In this document: positions 1-6,699 of the stretch, piece after piece
Layout of the letters: every line of letters begins with the position of its first letter
How positions within the stretch are numbered: the first letter of the stretch is position 1
Assembly (NCBI GenBank): GCA_036721445.1
Contig: DAIMKZ010000015.1
Location: forward strand, 1-30,191
Length of the DNA: 30,191 bases
From: UBA4055 sp036721445
GTDB taxonomy: Bacteria; UBA4055
Direction of reading: 5' to 3'
Translations under genes and position numbers: made by a program
The notes under the pieces: model-generated
What the model was told of the DNA's origin: nothing
Database searches by the model: none
What the model saw: the letters and a program-made list of their open reading frames with translations, nothing else

Positions 1-1
1 T

Positions 2-733
2 ATGTCAAATTTTATAGGTCTAGTTTTAATAATTTATGGATTCAATTTTTTAGCTTTTTATAAGCAAAAAAGTCGTTTATTCCCCCAAAGGCATATAGAA
101 GTTGACAAAAAAAAAGATACAAAATATCGATTGATATTTGCTCTTTTACCGATGGCTATTGGATTTTATGTTATAAGAAATAATTTTAATTGTTGGGTAA
201 ATTATTTTGGAATGATATTAGTATTGTTTGAGTCTCTAGCCCTTTGTGCTTTTTACCGACATTATTGGTTGGAAGAATTTTATACAGGTTTTATTTTCTT
301 ACCAAAATACAAAATATTTGTAAGAATTGGTATTGTATTAATCCATTTATCCCTCTTCATATTAGGAATATATTTAATTGATGGTATACTCCAAGAAGAT
401 TCATTATTAAGAATTATTGGTTTGATTTTTATATTATACGGTTTCAACCTTTTTGCTTCAGGTCATTTTAACCGTGATGATTATAGAATCAAATGGATTT
501 TTACAATTATATTGATTATTGGATGGATTTTAATTCAAACTTCATTAGGTGAGTTTTCTTTTTCTGCTTTATTTGGTGTTTTATTATTAATATTTGTAGG
601 ATTGTCTTTACCACAAGTATTCAAACATAGTTTATACGGGAAATTAAAATCCCCTTTTATAAGTTATATATCAACATATGCAATAGTTGCAGTTATTGTT
701 TTTGCATTATATCTGATTAAAATAGTAGCTTAA
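2..733 (+). CDS. Internally duplicated multi-pass membrane protein, unknown function
   Basis: A 243-residue hydrophobic protein with about six or more predicted membrane segments. I do not recognise the family. Residues 4-19 (IGLVLIIYGFNFLAF) and 138-153 (IGLIFILYGFNLFAS) are close copies. Both are followed by a YR motif, an FG-x-x-L-x-x-F segment and an x-x-YLI end, so the protein looks like two tandem repeats of about 110-130 residues. The ATG at position 2 fits this, because the first repeat starts four residues in, but the true start could lie upstream of the window. The gene is much more AT-rich than those after 2.7 kb, which suggests transfer. A small hairpin follows the stop. Localisation to the cytoplasmic membrane is inferred from hydrophobicity; no catalytic motif is visible. 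Confidence 0.7.
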   Translation: MSNFIGLVLIIYGFNFLAFYKQKSRLFPQRHIEVDKKKDTKYRLIFALLPMAIGFYVIRNNFNCWVNYFGMILVLFESLALCAFYRHYWLEEFYTGFIFLPKYKIFVRIGIVLIHLSLFILGIYLIDGILQEDSLLRIIGLIFILYGFNLFASGHFNRDDYRIKWIFTIILIIGWILIQTSLGEFSFSALFGVLLLIFVGLSLPQVFKHSLYGKLKSPFISYISTYAIVAVIVFALYLIKIVA

Positions 734-749
734 TCAATTTTCTTCAGTT

Positions 750-770
750 AGGTGTTTTCACCTTTCTTTC
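750..770 (+). terminator. Possible weak terminator after the membrane protein gene
   Basis: AGGTG (750-754), a TTTT loop and CACCT (759-763) are followed by a T-rich run (TTCTTTCTT). The stem is only 5 bp, so this is a weak candidate for an intrinsic terminator 17 bases after the stop codon at 733. Confidence 0.35.
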
Positions 771-928
771 TTATCTTAAAATAAGGAGATACATTGGCAA
801 GTTTATACGAAAATACCCGATCCCCAAGAACGAACAGACAACATTGGAAAAATGACTTGACCCCTTGTGTTCTTTAACTTGTTAGCTTTTTTCCATGACC
901 GTTGTGTGAAAGATTGTTGAGATAAATG
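764..928. other. Gene-free AT-rich spacer before the IS, with repeat copy
   Basis: No credible ORF on either strand. It contains an ACATTGGCAA copy near 792 and the 18-base repeat copy at 840-857, which recurs at 2470-2487. TAAC and GTTA half-sites sit at 875-884. I cannot assign a function. Confidence 0.5.
840..857 (+). repeat. Direct repeat copy 1 (AACATTGG[A/C]AAAATG[A/G]CT)
   Basis: This 18-base segment matches 2470-2487 at 16 of 18 positions in the same orientation. The two copies lie on either side of the IS3 element and the small 59-residue gene, one after the membrane protein gene and one after the small gene. Its role is unknown. Confidence 0.5.
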
Positions 929-954
929 TGTAGTGTCCCCCTGTTTTAAGACAC
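929..954 (+). repeat. IS3 left terminal inverted repeat
   Basis: It starts TGTAGTGTCCCCC and ends AGACAC. It pairs with the reverse complement of 2151-2176 at 19 of 26 positions, including the first seven and the last six. Confidence 0.8.
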
Positions 955-1001
955 AAAATTTCATTAAATTGTGTTAAAGAAACAGAGGAGAACGAAAGAA
1001 A

Positions 1002-1283
1002 ATGCAGCATTCATCGGAATTTAAAGCAAGAGTCGCCCTTGCAGCCATAAGAGGCGACAAGACGCTGGCAGAACTGTCGAGCGAGTACGGAATACACCCG
1101 AATCAGATCAGCCGCTGGAAACAGGAAGCTCTCGAGAACTTCAGCAAGGTATTTGAAGGCAATAAACAAGCTTCAAAAGACCTTAAGGAAAAGCAGCAGG
1201 AGCTTGATATGGCGTTAAAGAAGTTAGGTCAGGTCACATTAGAGTCTGAATGGCTAAAAAAAAAGTTAAAGCCTTACCTGTAG
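1002..1283 (+). CDS. IS3-family transposase OrfA (helix-turn-helix subunit)
   Basis: A 93-residue protein. Residues 4-45 form the usual IS3 OrfA helix-turn-helix (FKARVALAAIRGDKTLAELS, then YGIHPNQISRWK). A charged leucine-zipper-like coiled coil follows (about residues 55-88), the region that dimerises and binds the IS ends. A GAGGAG ribosome site lies about 11 bases before the ATG. Its 3' end overlaps orfB by 34 bases in the -1 frame. The A-AAA-AAG heptamer at 1259-1265, read in the orfA frame, should allow frameshifting to make the OrfAB transposase. OrfA alone usually acts as a regulator of transposition. Confidence 0.93.
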   Translation: MQHSSEFKARVALAAIRGDKTLAELSSEYGIHPNQISRWKQEALENFSKVFEGNKQASKDLKEKQQELDMALKKLGQVTLESEWLKKKLKPYL

Positions 1284-2122
1284 AGACAAGAGAAGCCATG
1301 ATAGAGAAAGAAAAAGGCATAAGCATCGTCAGACAATGCTCAATATTAGAATTTAACAGAGCAAGCTATTATTATAATCCTATTGACAGGACCTTGAAAT
1401 ACGCAGCAATAAAACCTATCATAGAAGATAAATGGAATGAAGATCCGTCGCGAGGTGCAAGACAGATACGGAATGAGCTGAAAGTAGACGGCTATAGAAT
1501 AAGCAGGAAGAAAGTCGGAGAGCTTATGAAAGAGCTTGGAATAGAGTCTCTGATAGCCAGGCTTAATTTATCAAAGCCCAACAAGGCTCACAAGAAATAT
1601 CCGTATCTGCTGAGAGGAGTTAAAATAATAAGGCCAAATCAGGTGTGGAGCACGGATATCACTTATATCAGGCTTGCTAACGGCTATGTGTATCTCACGG
1701 CGATCATAGACTGGTACAGCAGAAAGGTACTTGCCTGGAGACTGAGTAATACGCTTGACAACAGCTTCTGTATAGAAGTCTTATGCGAAGCTCTTGCCAG
1801 ATACGGTACACCGGAGATATTTAACACGGATCAGGGCGTTCAATATACGGCACATAACTTCATCCGCATACTTGAGAGGCATAATATCCGGATCAGCATG
1901 GACGGTAAAGGCAGAGCCTTAGATAACGTTTATATCGAAAGACTCTATCGAACCGTAAAGTATGAGCATATATTTATATGGAGACACGATACTGTCAAGG
2001 AACTCAAAGAGAGCCTGAAGCTGTATTTTAAGAGATATAACGGGAAAAGAGGTCATATGTCTCTTGATTACAGAACGCCGGATGAAGTATATTACAAAGG
2101 GAAGGATGTCGGAGTTGCGTGA
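1250..2122 (+). CDS. IS3-family transposase OrfB (DDE integrase domain)
   Basis: A 290-residue protein with the retroviral-integrase-like catalytic core (rve). The triad is visible as D136 (WSTDITYI), D194 (NTDQGVQYT) and E230 (DNVYIERLYR), with the DD(35)E spacing typical of this superfamily. An HTH_21-like segment lies upstream (residues about 55-100, with SRGARQIRNEL). The C-terminus carries the RYNGKRGHMSLDYRTPDEVYY motif common to IS3 members. It is probably translated mainly as a fusion to OrfA through -1 frameshifting; the ATG at 1250 would give OrfB alone. No stop or deletion disrupts it. Confidence 0.95.
   Translation: MAKKKVKALPVETREAMIEKEKGISIVRQCSILEFNRASYYYNPIDRTLKYAAIKPIIEDKWNEDPSRGARQIRNELKVDGYRISRKKVGELMKELGIESLIARLNLSKPNKAHKKYPYLLRGVKIIRPNQVWSTDITYIRLANGYVYLTAIIDWYSRKVLAWRLSNTLDNSFCIEVLCEALARYGTPEIFNTDQGVQYTAHNFIRILERHNIRISMDGKGRALDNVYIERLYRTVKYEHIFIWRHDTVKELKESLKLYFKRYNGKRGHMSLDYRTPDEVYYKGKDVGVA
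1259..1265 (+). promoter_or_regulatory. Programmed -1 frameshift heptamer A-AAA-AAG
   Basis: A run of nine A (1256-1264) followed by G gives A_AAA_AAG in the orfA frame. This is a well-known slippery sequence in IS3-family elements and in dnaX. It sits inside the 34-base overlap, in the right frame to join orfA to orfB. Confidence 0.8.
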
Positions 2123-2150
2123 TGATGCTTACACATCTAAATCAGGAAAG

Positions 2151-2176
2151 GTGTCTAAGATATGGGTGCCACTACA
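2151..2176 (-). repeat. IS3 right terminal inverted repeat
   Basis: The reverse complement starts TGTAGTGGCACCC and ends TAGACAC, matching the left end (929-954) at 19 of 26 positions. It lies 28 bases after the orfB stop. Confidence 0.8.
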
Positions 2177-2214
2177 TCAGAGCAAAGAATGGAATAATTT
2201 AACCGGAAAATATA

Positions 2215-2394
2215 ATGACTAAAGAAGAAATCCAGAAAGAGAACGAACTTATCAGAAAAGGACTTGAGAAAGCTTATGTAAAGCTGGTTAAATTCAAAAA
2301 AGAAAAAAACAGTCCTCTTGTGATCAGCAAATCCGGTAAAATTGTAAAGATAAAGCCGGAAGATATCCCACCCAAAGCAAAATATACAAAATAG
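2215..2394 (+). CDS. Small basic hypothetical protein (59 aa)
   Basis: A 59-residue ORF starting MTKEEIQKENELIRKGLEKA and ending in a lysine-rich tail. The sequence is charged and well organised: a likely N-terminal amphipathic helix (residues 2-31), then a short beta-type stretch SPLVISKSGKIVKIKPEDI in which LVISKSGKIVKI looks like a beta hairpin. An in-frame stop at 2200 fixes this ATG as the first available start. The upstream CCGGAAAA is a poor ribosome site. Helix plus hairpin proteins of this kind are, to my recollection, scattered in Bacteroidota-like genomes, but I know no function. It lies 38 bases right of the IS end, so its promoter may have been replaced or cut off by the insertion. 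A 282-base ORF on the other strand is rejected in its favour. Confidence 0.65.
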   Translation: MTKEEIQKENELIRKGLEKAYVKLVKFKKEKNSPLVISKSGKIVKIKPEDIPPKAKYTK

Positions 2395-2409
2395 TTTACC
2401 AGATAAATT

Positions 2410-2447
2410 CAAATTACAGGATTGGCAAAAAGACAAGCTGTAATTTG
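2410..2447 (+). repeat. Perfect 10-bp inverted repeat, 18-base loop
   Basis: CAAATTACAG at 2410-2419 is the exact reverse complement of CTGTAATTTG at 2438-2447. It lies 15 bases after the stop of the small gene. No T-run follows on the plus strand, so it is not a textbook terminator; it could be a transcript-end stabiliser or a recombination site. Confidence 0.6.
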
Positions 2448-2469
2448 CGAGAAAAGCATACTAAGCTCT

Positions 2470-2487
2470 AACATTGGCAAAATGGCT
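2470..2487 (+). repeat. Direct repeat copy 2 (AACATTGGCAAAATGGCT)
   Basis: It matches 840-857 at 16 of 18 positions. It is embedded in the left arm region of the TAACATT/AATGTTA dyad (2469-2507). Confidence 0.5.
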
Positions 2488-2732
2488 CACAACAACAAGG
2501 AATGTTATTTTCGGTATTCAAGGGTCCGAACCCCTGCTGCATGAACAGTCCAAGATATTTTCATTATGATCCGTACTTCAAGTATCTTGGTAGCTTTTAC
2601 CGTAATAAACAACAGCTTCACTACTATTTATCTTTAATGCATCCGCCGGCTTAATAATTTCATCTTTGATGATCTATTGATTTAATCCTGACATTATCGT
2701 ATATTTACAGCTGAAAATTTCCGGGGAGAAAA

Positions 2733-4259
2733 ATGGAAAACTCAAAGATCATCGGCTTCGACAACGAAAAATACCTGAAAGAACAGACTGCTGCCATTCT
2801 TGAGAGAGTGGGCAGATTCAACGATAAACTGTACCTGGAGTTCGGCGGCAAGATACTCTACGACTATCACGCGGCAAGAGTGCTTCCCGGCTTCGATCCT
2901 AACGTCAAAATGAGACTGCTGCAGCTTTTAAAGGACAAAATAGATGTGATCATGTGCATCCACGCGGGCGACATTGAAAGAAACAAGATCAGGGCTGACT
3001 TCGGCATCACATACGATGTAGACGCCGTAAAAACTATCGACGATTTCAGGGACTGGGGAATAAATATCACCGCAGTTGTAATCACACGATACACGAACCA
3101 GCCTTCAGCCAATGCCTTCAAGAACAAACTTGAGCGAAGAGGCGTAAAAGTCTACCTCCACAAGCCCACAAAAGGCTACCCAACCGATGTCGACCTTATA
3201 GTAAGCGACGAAGGATACGGTCAGAACGAGCACATTATCACTACCAAACCGATCGTAATCGTAACAGGACCCGGACCCGGCAGCGGAAAACTCGGAACAT
3301 GCCTGTCCAACCTGTATCACGAATATAAGAAAGGCATCAAAGCGGGATACGCAAAATTCGAGACCTTCCCGATATGGGACATTCCCTTGAACCATATGGT
3401 CAATATAGCCTACGAAGCCGCGACCGCCGACCTGAGGGACGAGAACCTGATCGACACGCACCATCTGGAAGCGTACGGTGTTGAGGTCGTGAATTACAAC
3501 CGCGACATCGAAGCTTTCCATCTTCTCAAGAGGATACTTGAGAAGATCACCGGCGGCGAGTCGATGTACAGATCGCCGACGGACATGGGCGTGAACAGAG
3601 CCAGCGCGGGTATAGTGGACGACGCGGTCATAACCGAAGCAGCGCGCCAGGAGATCGTCCGCAGGCACTTCAGATGCGCGGTCGAATACGCCATGGGACT
3701 GACCGACAAAGGAACTTTAGACCACGCATACAAGATCATGTCAAAGGTCGGCGCGAAACCCGAGGACAGGAAAATAGTGATACCCGCGAGACAGGCCGCA
3801 GGCGAAGCCGAAGAAAACAGAAAAGGCAATGAAGGTGCTTTCTGCGGCGCGGCCATACAGCTCCACGACGGTACGATCATCACGGGAAAGAACTCCCCGC
3901 TGCTACACTCTTCATCCAGCCTGATACTCAACGCCACAAAACACCTTGCCGGCCTGCCCGACAACCTGTTCCTGCTGCCGCAAAGCATTATCGACTCTGT
4001 TACTCATTTAAAGAAAAATATCCTGAACGGTAAAATGGCGAGCCTGGATGTCGAAGAAACACTGATAGTCCTGTCCGTCAGCGCCCTGTTCAATCCCGCC
4101 GCTCAGATGGCGATAGAAAAGCTCAAAGAGCTTCATGACTGCGAAGTTCATCTGACCCATATACCAACACCGGGAGACGAAGCGGGATGGAGAAAACTTG
4201 AGGTCAATCTGACCTGCGATCCGGAATATTCAGGAAAAACCCTTTTTATAGGAAGATGA
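2733..4259 (+). CDS. DUF1846 family protein (UPF0371)
   Basis: A 508-residue protein matching the full length of the DUF1846 family by my recognition of IGFDNEKYLKEQTAAILERV at the N-terminus, the conserved YLEFGGKILYDYHAARVLPG segment, and the glycine-rich GPGPGSGKLGTC loop (about residues 179-190), which resembles a nucleotide-binding loop. The biochemical role of the family is not settled, so I do not assign one. A good ribosome site (GGGGAG) lies 6 bases before the ATG. It stands alone: upstream is a 338-base gene-free spacer, and downstream a convergent gene ends only 4 bases away. GC content appears higher than that of its neighbours, consistent with high expression or separate acquisition. 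Confidence 0.93.
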   Translation: MENSKIIGFDNEKYLKEQTAAILERVGRFNDKLYLEFGGKILYDYHAARVLPGFDPNVKMRLLQLLKDKIDVIMCIHAGDIERNKIRADFGITYDVDAVKTIDDFRDWGINITAVVITRYTNQPSANAFKNKLERRGVKVYLHKPTKGYPTDVDLIVSDEGYGQNEHIITTKPIVIVTGPGPGSGKLGTCLSNLYHEYKKGIKAGYAKFETFPIWDIPLNHMVNIAYEAATADLRDENLIDTHHLEAYGVEVVNYNRDIEAFHLLKRILEKITGGESMYRSPTDMGVNRASAGIVDDAVITEAARQEIVRRHFRCAVEYAMGLTDKGTLDHAYKIMSKVGAKPEDRKIVIPARQAAGEAEENRKGNEGAFCGAAIQLHDGTIITGKNSPLLHSSSSLILNATKHLAGLPDNLFLLPQSIIDSVTHLKKNILNGKMASLDVEETLIVLSVSALFNPAAQMAIEKLKELHDCEVHLTHIPTPGDEAGWRKLEVNLTCDPEYSGKTLFIGR

Positions 4260-4263
4260 TAAC

Positions 4264-5463
4264 TTATTTCACAGGGAAGATGTTGATCCTGTCTCCCCTG
4301 TTCTCGTAGTCGAATTCCTTTCCGTAAACCTTTTCCTCAAGCTGATCGCCGATGGAATTTATATAATCGTCAATTGAATTCGTGATCCATACCTGATATT
4401 CCTCGTAAGATACCTTCTTAACCTCTCTTGCGCCTGATGAAACCACATCGAGAAGTAACTGCTTGTACTCCCTGCCCTGAGGAAGATCCGAGAACATCAG
4501 AATGAACTGCTTACCCTTATCGAGCTGCTCCTTCCAGTATCCCTTCACCTGATTCATAATTAGCGGCATAAGCTTCTTAATAGCCTGATCGATATTGGCA
4601 TCATAAGCAGTATTATTGCCCCATATCTCGTCCGAATAACCGTTCTGAACACCGAGGAGTTTAGCAGTCGACGCGTTGAAAATCTTCGCCGTAGCTTTCG
4701 CCTTCTTCTTGCCGTTGCCGAGGTCTTCAAGTATGATCGCGACTGTAACGTAAATATCAGCCTTTAACTTCTTTGCCAGTATCTCAGCCATATCGGCATC
4801 CTCACCCAGAGCGATCTGCTTCATGCTCATATCGTCCTCTATCATAGCGTTCAGCTGGTCAAGATCGTAAACATCATATCTGTTGACCGTGAAATACTGG
4901 TTTATATTGTTGATCGCCTGCTCAGTATATCTTTGATCGTACTGAACTCCCTTAGGCGCGTAGAAAACAACAAGCGAAGGATTGCCCAGCTGCGAAAGAA
5001 GTATGCCCAGAGCCTCAAGGTCGTTTAAAACGATATCTTTTGTAACGGCCGCCATTATATTCACCGTCCAGCTTCCGTCGGCCTCTCTGGCCTGATCCAG
5101 TATGTTGTAAGACTTAACGAACCCCTCGCTCTTTGCAAGTACCTGGTCTTTCACGGTCATGTAATTCTGCATTTCCTGCTCGGATACCAGATAAATCCCG
5201 ATAGCCGTCGATATCGCGTTCCTCTGGGCATCCCTTATTGCGGCGTCCCTGTCCGCTCCGATCCCCTGAGCCTCGACTTCAGTAATATTATGGTCGTGCG
5301 AATACTGGCTGATCTTATTGCCCGTAGTGAGTTTAGGATCAGCGTTTTTCTCAGTAACCGCAGGCTGATCATTTTCATTCCCCATAGGTGTTATATGCTT
5401 TACCGAAACACAAGACGATAAAAGCAGAAAAAGCGTAACAATTACAGACAACCTTAGTTTCAT
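4264..5463 (-). CDS. LPP20/FlgT-like lipoprotein (paralog A)
   Basis: A 399-residue predicted lipoprotein. The signal peptide MKLRLSVIVTLFLLLSS ends at a lipobox LSSC (Cys18). Residues about 58-150 resemble the LPP20/FlgT N-terminal domain (ITEVEAQGIG, then AAIRDAQRNAISTAIGIYL). Residues about 160-290 resemble the CsgG/TolB-N-like middle domain of FlgT (NPSLVVFYAPKG, then AEILAKKLKADIYVTVAIIL and a TAKIFNASTAKLLG strand pair). The last 100 residues end in FDYENRGDRINIFPVK. A paralog at 5562-6677 is highly similar throughout. It likely acts at the periplasmic face of a membrane, probably the outer one. It has its own promoter (5492-5520) and is not cotranscribed with its paralog, because a strong terminator lies between. 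Function is unknown beyond envelope location; a role with flagella is not supported by any neighbour. Confidence 0.8.
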   Translation of the reverse strand: MKLRLSVIVTLFLLLSSCVSVKHITPMGNENDQPAVTEKNADPKLTTGNKISQYSHDHNITEVEAQGIGADRDAAIRDAQRNAISTAIGIYLVSEQEMQNYMTVKDQVLAKSEGFVKSYNILDQAREADGSWTVNIMAAVTKDIVLNDLEALGILLSQLGNPSLVVFYAPKGVQYDQRYTEQAINNINQYFTVNRYDVYDLDQLNAMIEDDMSMKQIALGEDADMAEILAKKLKADIYVTVAIILEDLGNGKKKAKATAKIFNASTAKLLGVQNGYSDEIWGNNTAYDANIDQAIKKLMPLIMNQVKGYWKEQLDKGKQFILMFSDLPQGREYKQLLLDVVSSGAREVKKVSYEEYQVWITNSIDDYINSIGDQLEEKVYGKEFDYENRGDRINIFPVK

Positions 5464-5491
5464 GATACTCTCCTGTTTAGTTCACTGATGG

Positions 5492-5520
5492 AATATGCTA
5501 AATTATTTCTTGATTTTCAA
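5492..5520 (-). promoter_or_regulatory. Sigma-70-type promoter for paralog A
   Basis: On the minus strand, TTGAAA (plus 5515-5520), a 17-base spacer and CATATT (plus 5492-5497) precede the gene starting at 5463. This matches the -35 at 5 of 6 and the -10 at 4 of 6 positions. It lies immediately after the terminator of the upstream operon, which supports it. A CAGGAGA ribosome site follows. Confidence 0.5.
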
Positions 5521-5524
5521 CTAA

Positions 5525-5554
5525 ATAAAAAAAGGGCGGTTCGAAACCGCCCTT
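5525..5554 (-). terminator. Strong intrinsic terminator of the envelope operon
   Basis: A 10-bp GC-rich stem (AAGGGCGGTT at 5532-5541, loop CGA, AACCGCCCTT at 5545-5554) is followed on the minus strand by a run of seven T (plus 5527-5533, partly shared with the stem base). It lies 7 bases after the stop of the gene at 5562-6677, so it ends transcription of the minus-strand genes upstream. Confidence 0.9.
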
Positions 5555-5561
5555 AAAGTGT

Positions 5562-6677
5562 TTATTTTACCGGGAAAATATCTATTCTGTCCCCTCTGTT
5601 GGTGTAATCAAAATCGGTTCCTTCATATATCTGCTCCTGGATCGCGTCCCCGATCTTGTCCAGATAATCGTCAATTGAAGAAGTCAGCCATACTTTGTAC
5701 TCTTCCGTCGAAACTTTTTTTACTTCTTTCGCCTCTGACTGAAGAACTCCGAGTATCGCGGATTTCACTTTTCTGCCGGCCGGAAGCTTGCTGAAAAGGA
5801 TAACGTACTGCTTTCCCTTGTCGAGCTGTTCTTTCCAGTAGCCTTTCACCTGGTTCATAATAAGAGGCATAAGCTTCTTGCACGCCTGGTCGATATTAGC
5901 GTCATAAGCTGTCACATTACCGAATATCTCATCCGAGTATCCGTTCTGAACACCCAGAAGCTTTGCAGTTGAAGCGTTGAATATCTTTGCAGTCGCTTTA
6001 GCTTTCTTTTTGCCATTCCCGAGATCTTCAAGTATCAGAGATACCGTAACGTAAATGTCTGCCTTCAACTTTTTCGCAAGAATCTGGGCCATGTCAACAT
6101 CTTCACCGATAGAGATCTGCTTCATGCTCATATCGTCTTCGATCATCGCGTTAAGCTGGTCAAGGTCATAAACATCGTATCTGTTCGTCGTAAAATACTG
6201 GTTGATCATGTTGATCCCCTGCTCAGTGAACCTCTGATCGTAAGGTTCGCCTTTAGGCGCGTAGAAAACGACTATCGAAGGATTGTCCAGCTGCGACATC
6301 AGGATACCGAGAGCCTCAAGGTCGTTCAAAACCATGTCTTTCGTAACTGCCGCCTTGATAGTAACAGTCCACGCTCCGTCCGGATCCTTAGATTTATCTT
6401 TCAGCTCGAAAGATTTTACGAAGCCCTCGCTTTTTGCCAGTATCTGGTCTTTCACGGTCATATAATTCTGCATTTCCTGCTCTGAAACAAGGTATGTACC
6501 TATCGCAGTCGCGATCGCATTCCTTTTCGCGTCGGCTATAGCGTTCTGCATGTTAGAACCTATTCCCTGCACTTCAACCTCTGTGATGTTATGATCCTGC
6601 ATATACTGACTTGCCTGAGGGAACATCAAAGAAACTCCGGCAAGAATAACACACAGCAATATAGCTCTTATTTTCAT
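5562..6677 (-). CDS. LPP20/FlgT-like periplasmic protein (paralog B)
   Basis: A 371-residue protein aligned along its length with paralog A (4264-5463), with long identical blocks such as ATAKIFNASTAKLLGVQNGY and MPLIMNQVKGYWKEQLDKGK. Unlike A, its signal peptide (MKIRAILLCVILAGVSLMFPQ) has no lipobox cysteine at the cleavage site, and the region A has between its Cys and the HNITEVE motif is missing. It is therefore probably soluble in the periplasm or exported. The domain order is the same: LPP20/FlgT-N-like (residues about 28-120), CsgG/TolB-N-like middle (about 125-260), and a shared C-terminal region ending NRGDRIDIFPVK. It is the last gene of a minus-strand operon with 7451-8959 and 6700-7425, and a strong terminator follows. 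DNA differences from A are largely at third codon positions, which suggests selection for protein sequence after duplication. Confidence 0.8.
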   Translation of the reverse strand: MKIRAILLCVILAGVSLMFPQASQYMQDHNITEVEVQGIGSNMQNAIADAKRNAIATAIGTYLVSEQEMQNYMTVKDQILAKSEGFVKSFELKDKSKDPDGAWTVTIKAAVTKDMVLNDLEALGILMSQLDNPSIVVFYAPKGEPYDQRFTEQGINMINQYFTTNRYDVYDLDQLNAMIEDDMSMKQISIGEDVDMAQILAKKLKADIYVTVSLILEDLGNGKKKAKATAKIFNASTAKLLGVQNGYSDEIFGNVTAYDANIDQACKKLMPLIMNQVKGYWKEQLDKGKQYVILFSKLPAGRKVKSAILGVLQSEAKEVKKVSTEEYKVWLTSSIDDYLDKIGDAIQEQIYEGTDFDYTNRGDRIDIFPVK

Positions 6678-6699
6678 ATCAACTCCGCTTTTATTTAAA

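Larger units (their letters stand above)
929..2176 (+). mobile_element. IS3-family insertion sequence, apparently complete
   Basis: A 1248-bp element carrying overlapping orfA (HTH) and orfB (DDE integrase) and ending in imperfect inverted repeats: 929-954 against the reverse complement of 2151-2176 match at 19 of 26 positions, with TGTAGTG...CACTACA outer ends. Size, the two-ORF layout and the A-AAA-AAG slippery site are all typical of IS3-family elements. I could not see a clear target-site duplication: the flanks are ATG on the left and TCA on the right. Both ORFs are intact, so it may be active or recently so. Confidence 0.9.
2395..2732. other. Gene-free, hairpin-rich spacer before the DUF1846 gene
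   Basis: No ORF of substance. It carries four successive dyads: CAAATTACAG/CTGTAATTTG (2410-2419 with 2438-2447, perfect 10 bp), TAACATT/AATGTTA (2469-2475 with 2501-2507), AGGG/CCCT around a 7-base loop (2521-2535), and CCAAGATATTT/AAGTATCTTGG (2550-2560 with 2580-2590, one G-T pair). Copy 2 of the 18-base repeat lies inside. It may hold a terminator for the small gene, a promoter for the next gene, and remnants of a mobile element; none of these can be proven here. Confidence 0.5.

Noticed and set aside
2155..2436. Minus-strand ORF of 93 residues over the small plus-strand gene
   Set aside because: Its product is rich in Cys and Phe with no recognisable motif, and the opposite strand encodes a far more protein-like 59-residue gene.
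2410..2510. Integron attC site
   Set aside because: Dyads and repeats are present, but the RYYYAAC and GTTRRRY core sites are not found at proper spacing, and no integrase gene is in view; kept only as a hypothesis in the findings.
2519..2545. tRNA T-arm-like segment (AGGG TCCGAAC CCCT) with a tail like an acceptor stem
   Set aside because: The stem is only 4 bp, the loop departs from the TTCRANY pattern, and no matching 5' acceptor or anticodon arm lies upstream, so this is not a tRNA and at best a coincidence.
3105..3668. Minus-strand ORFs under the DUF1846 gene
   Set aside because: They are shadows of a fully recognisable plus-strand gene with a ribosome site.
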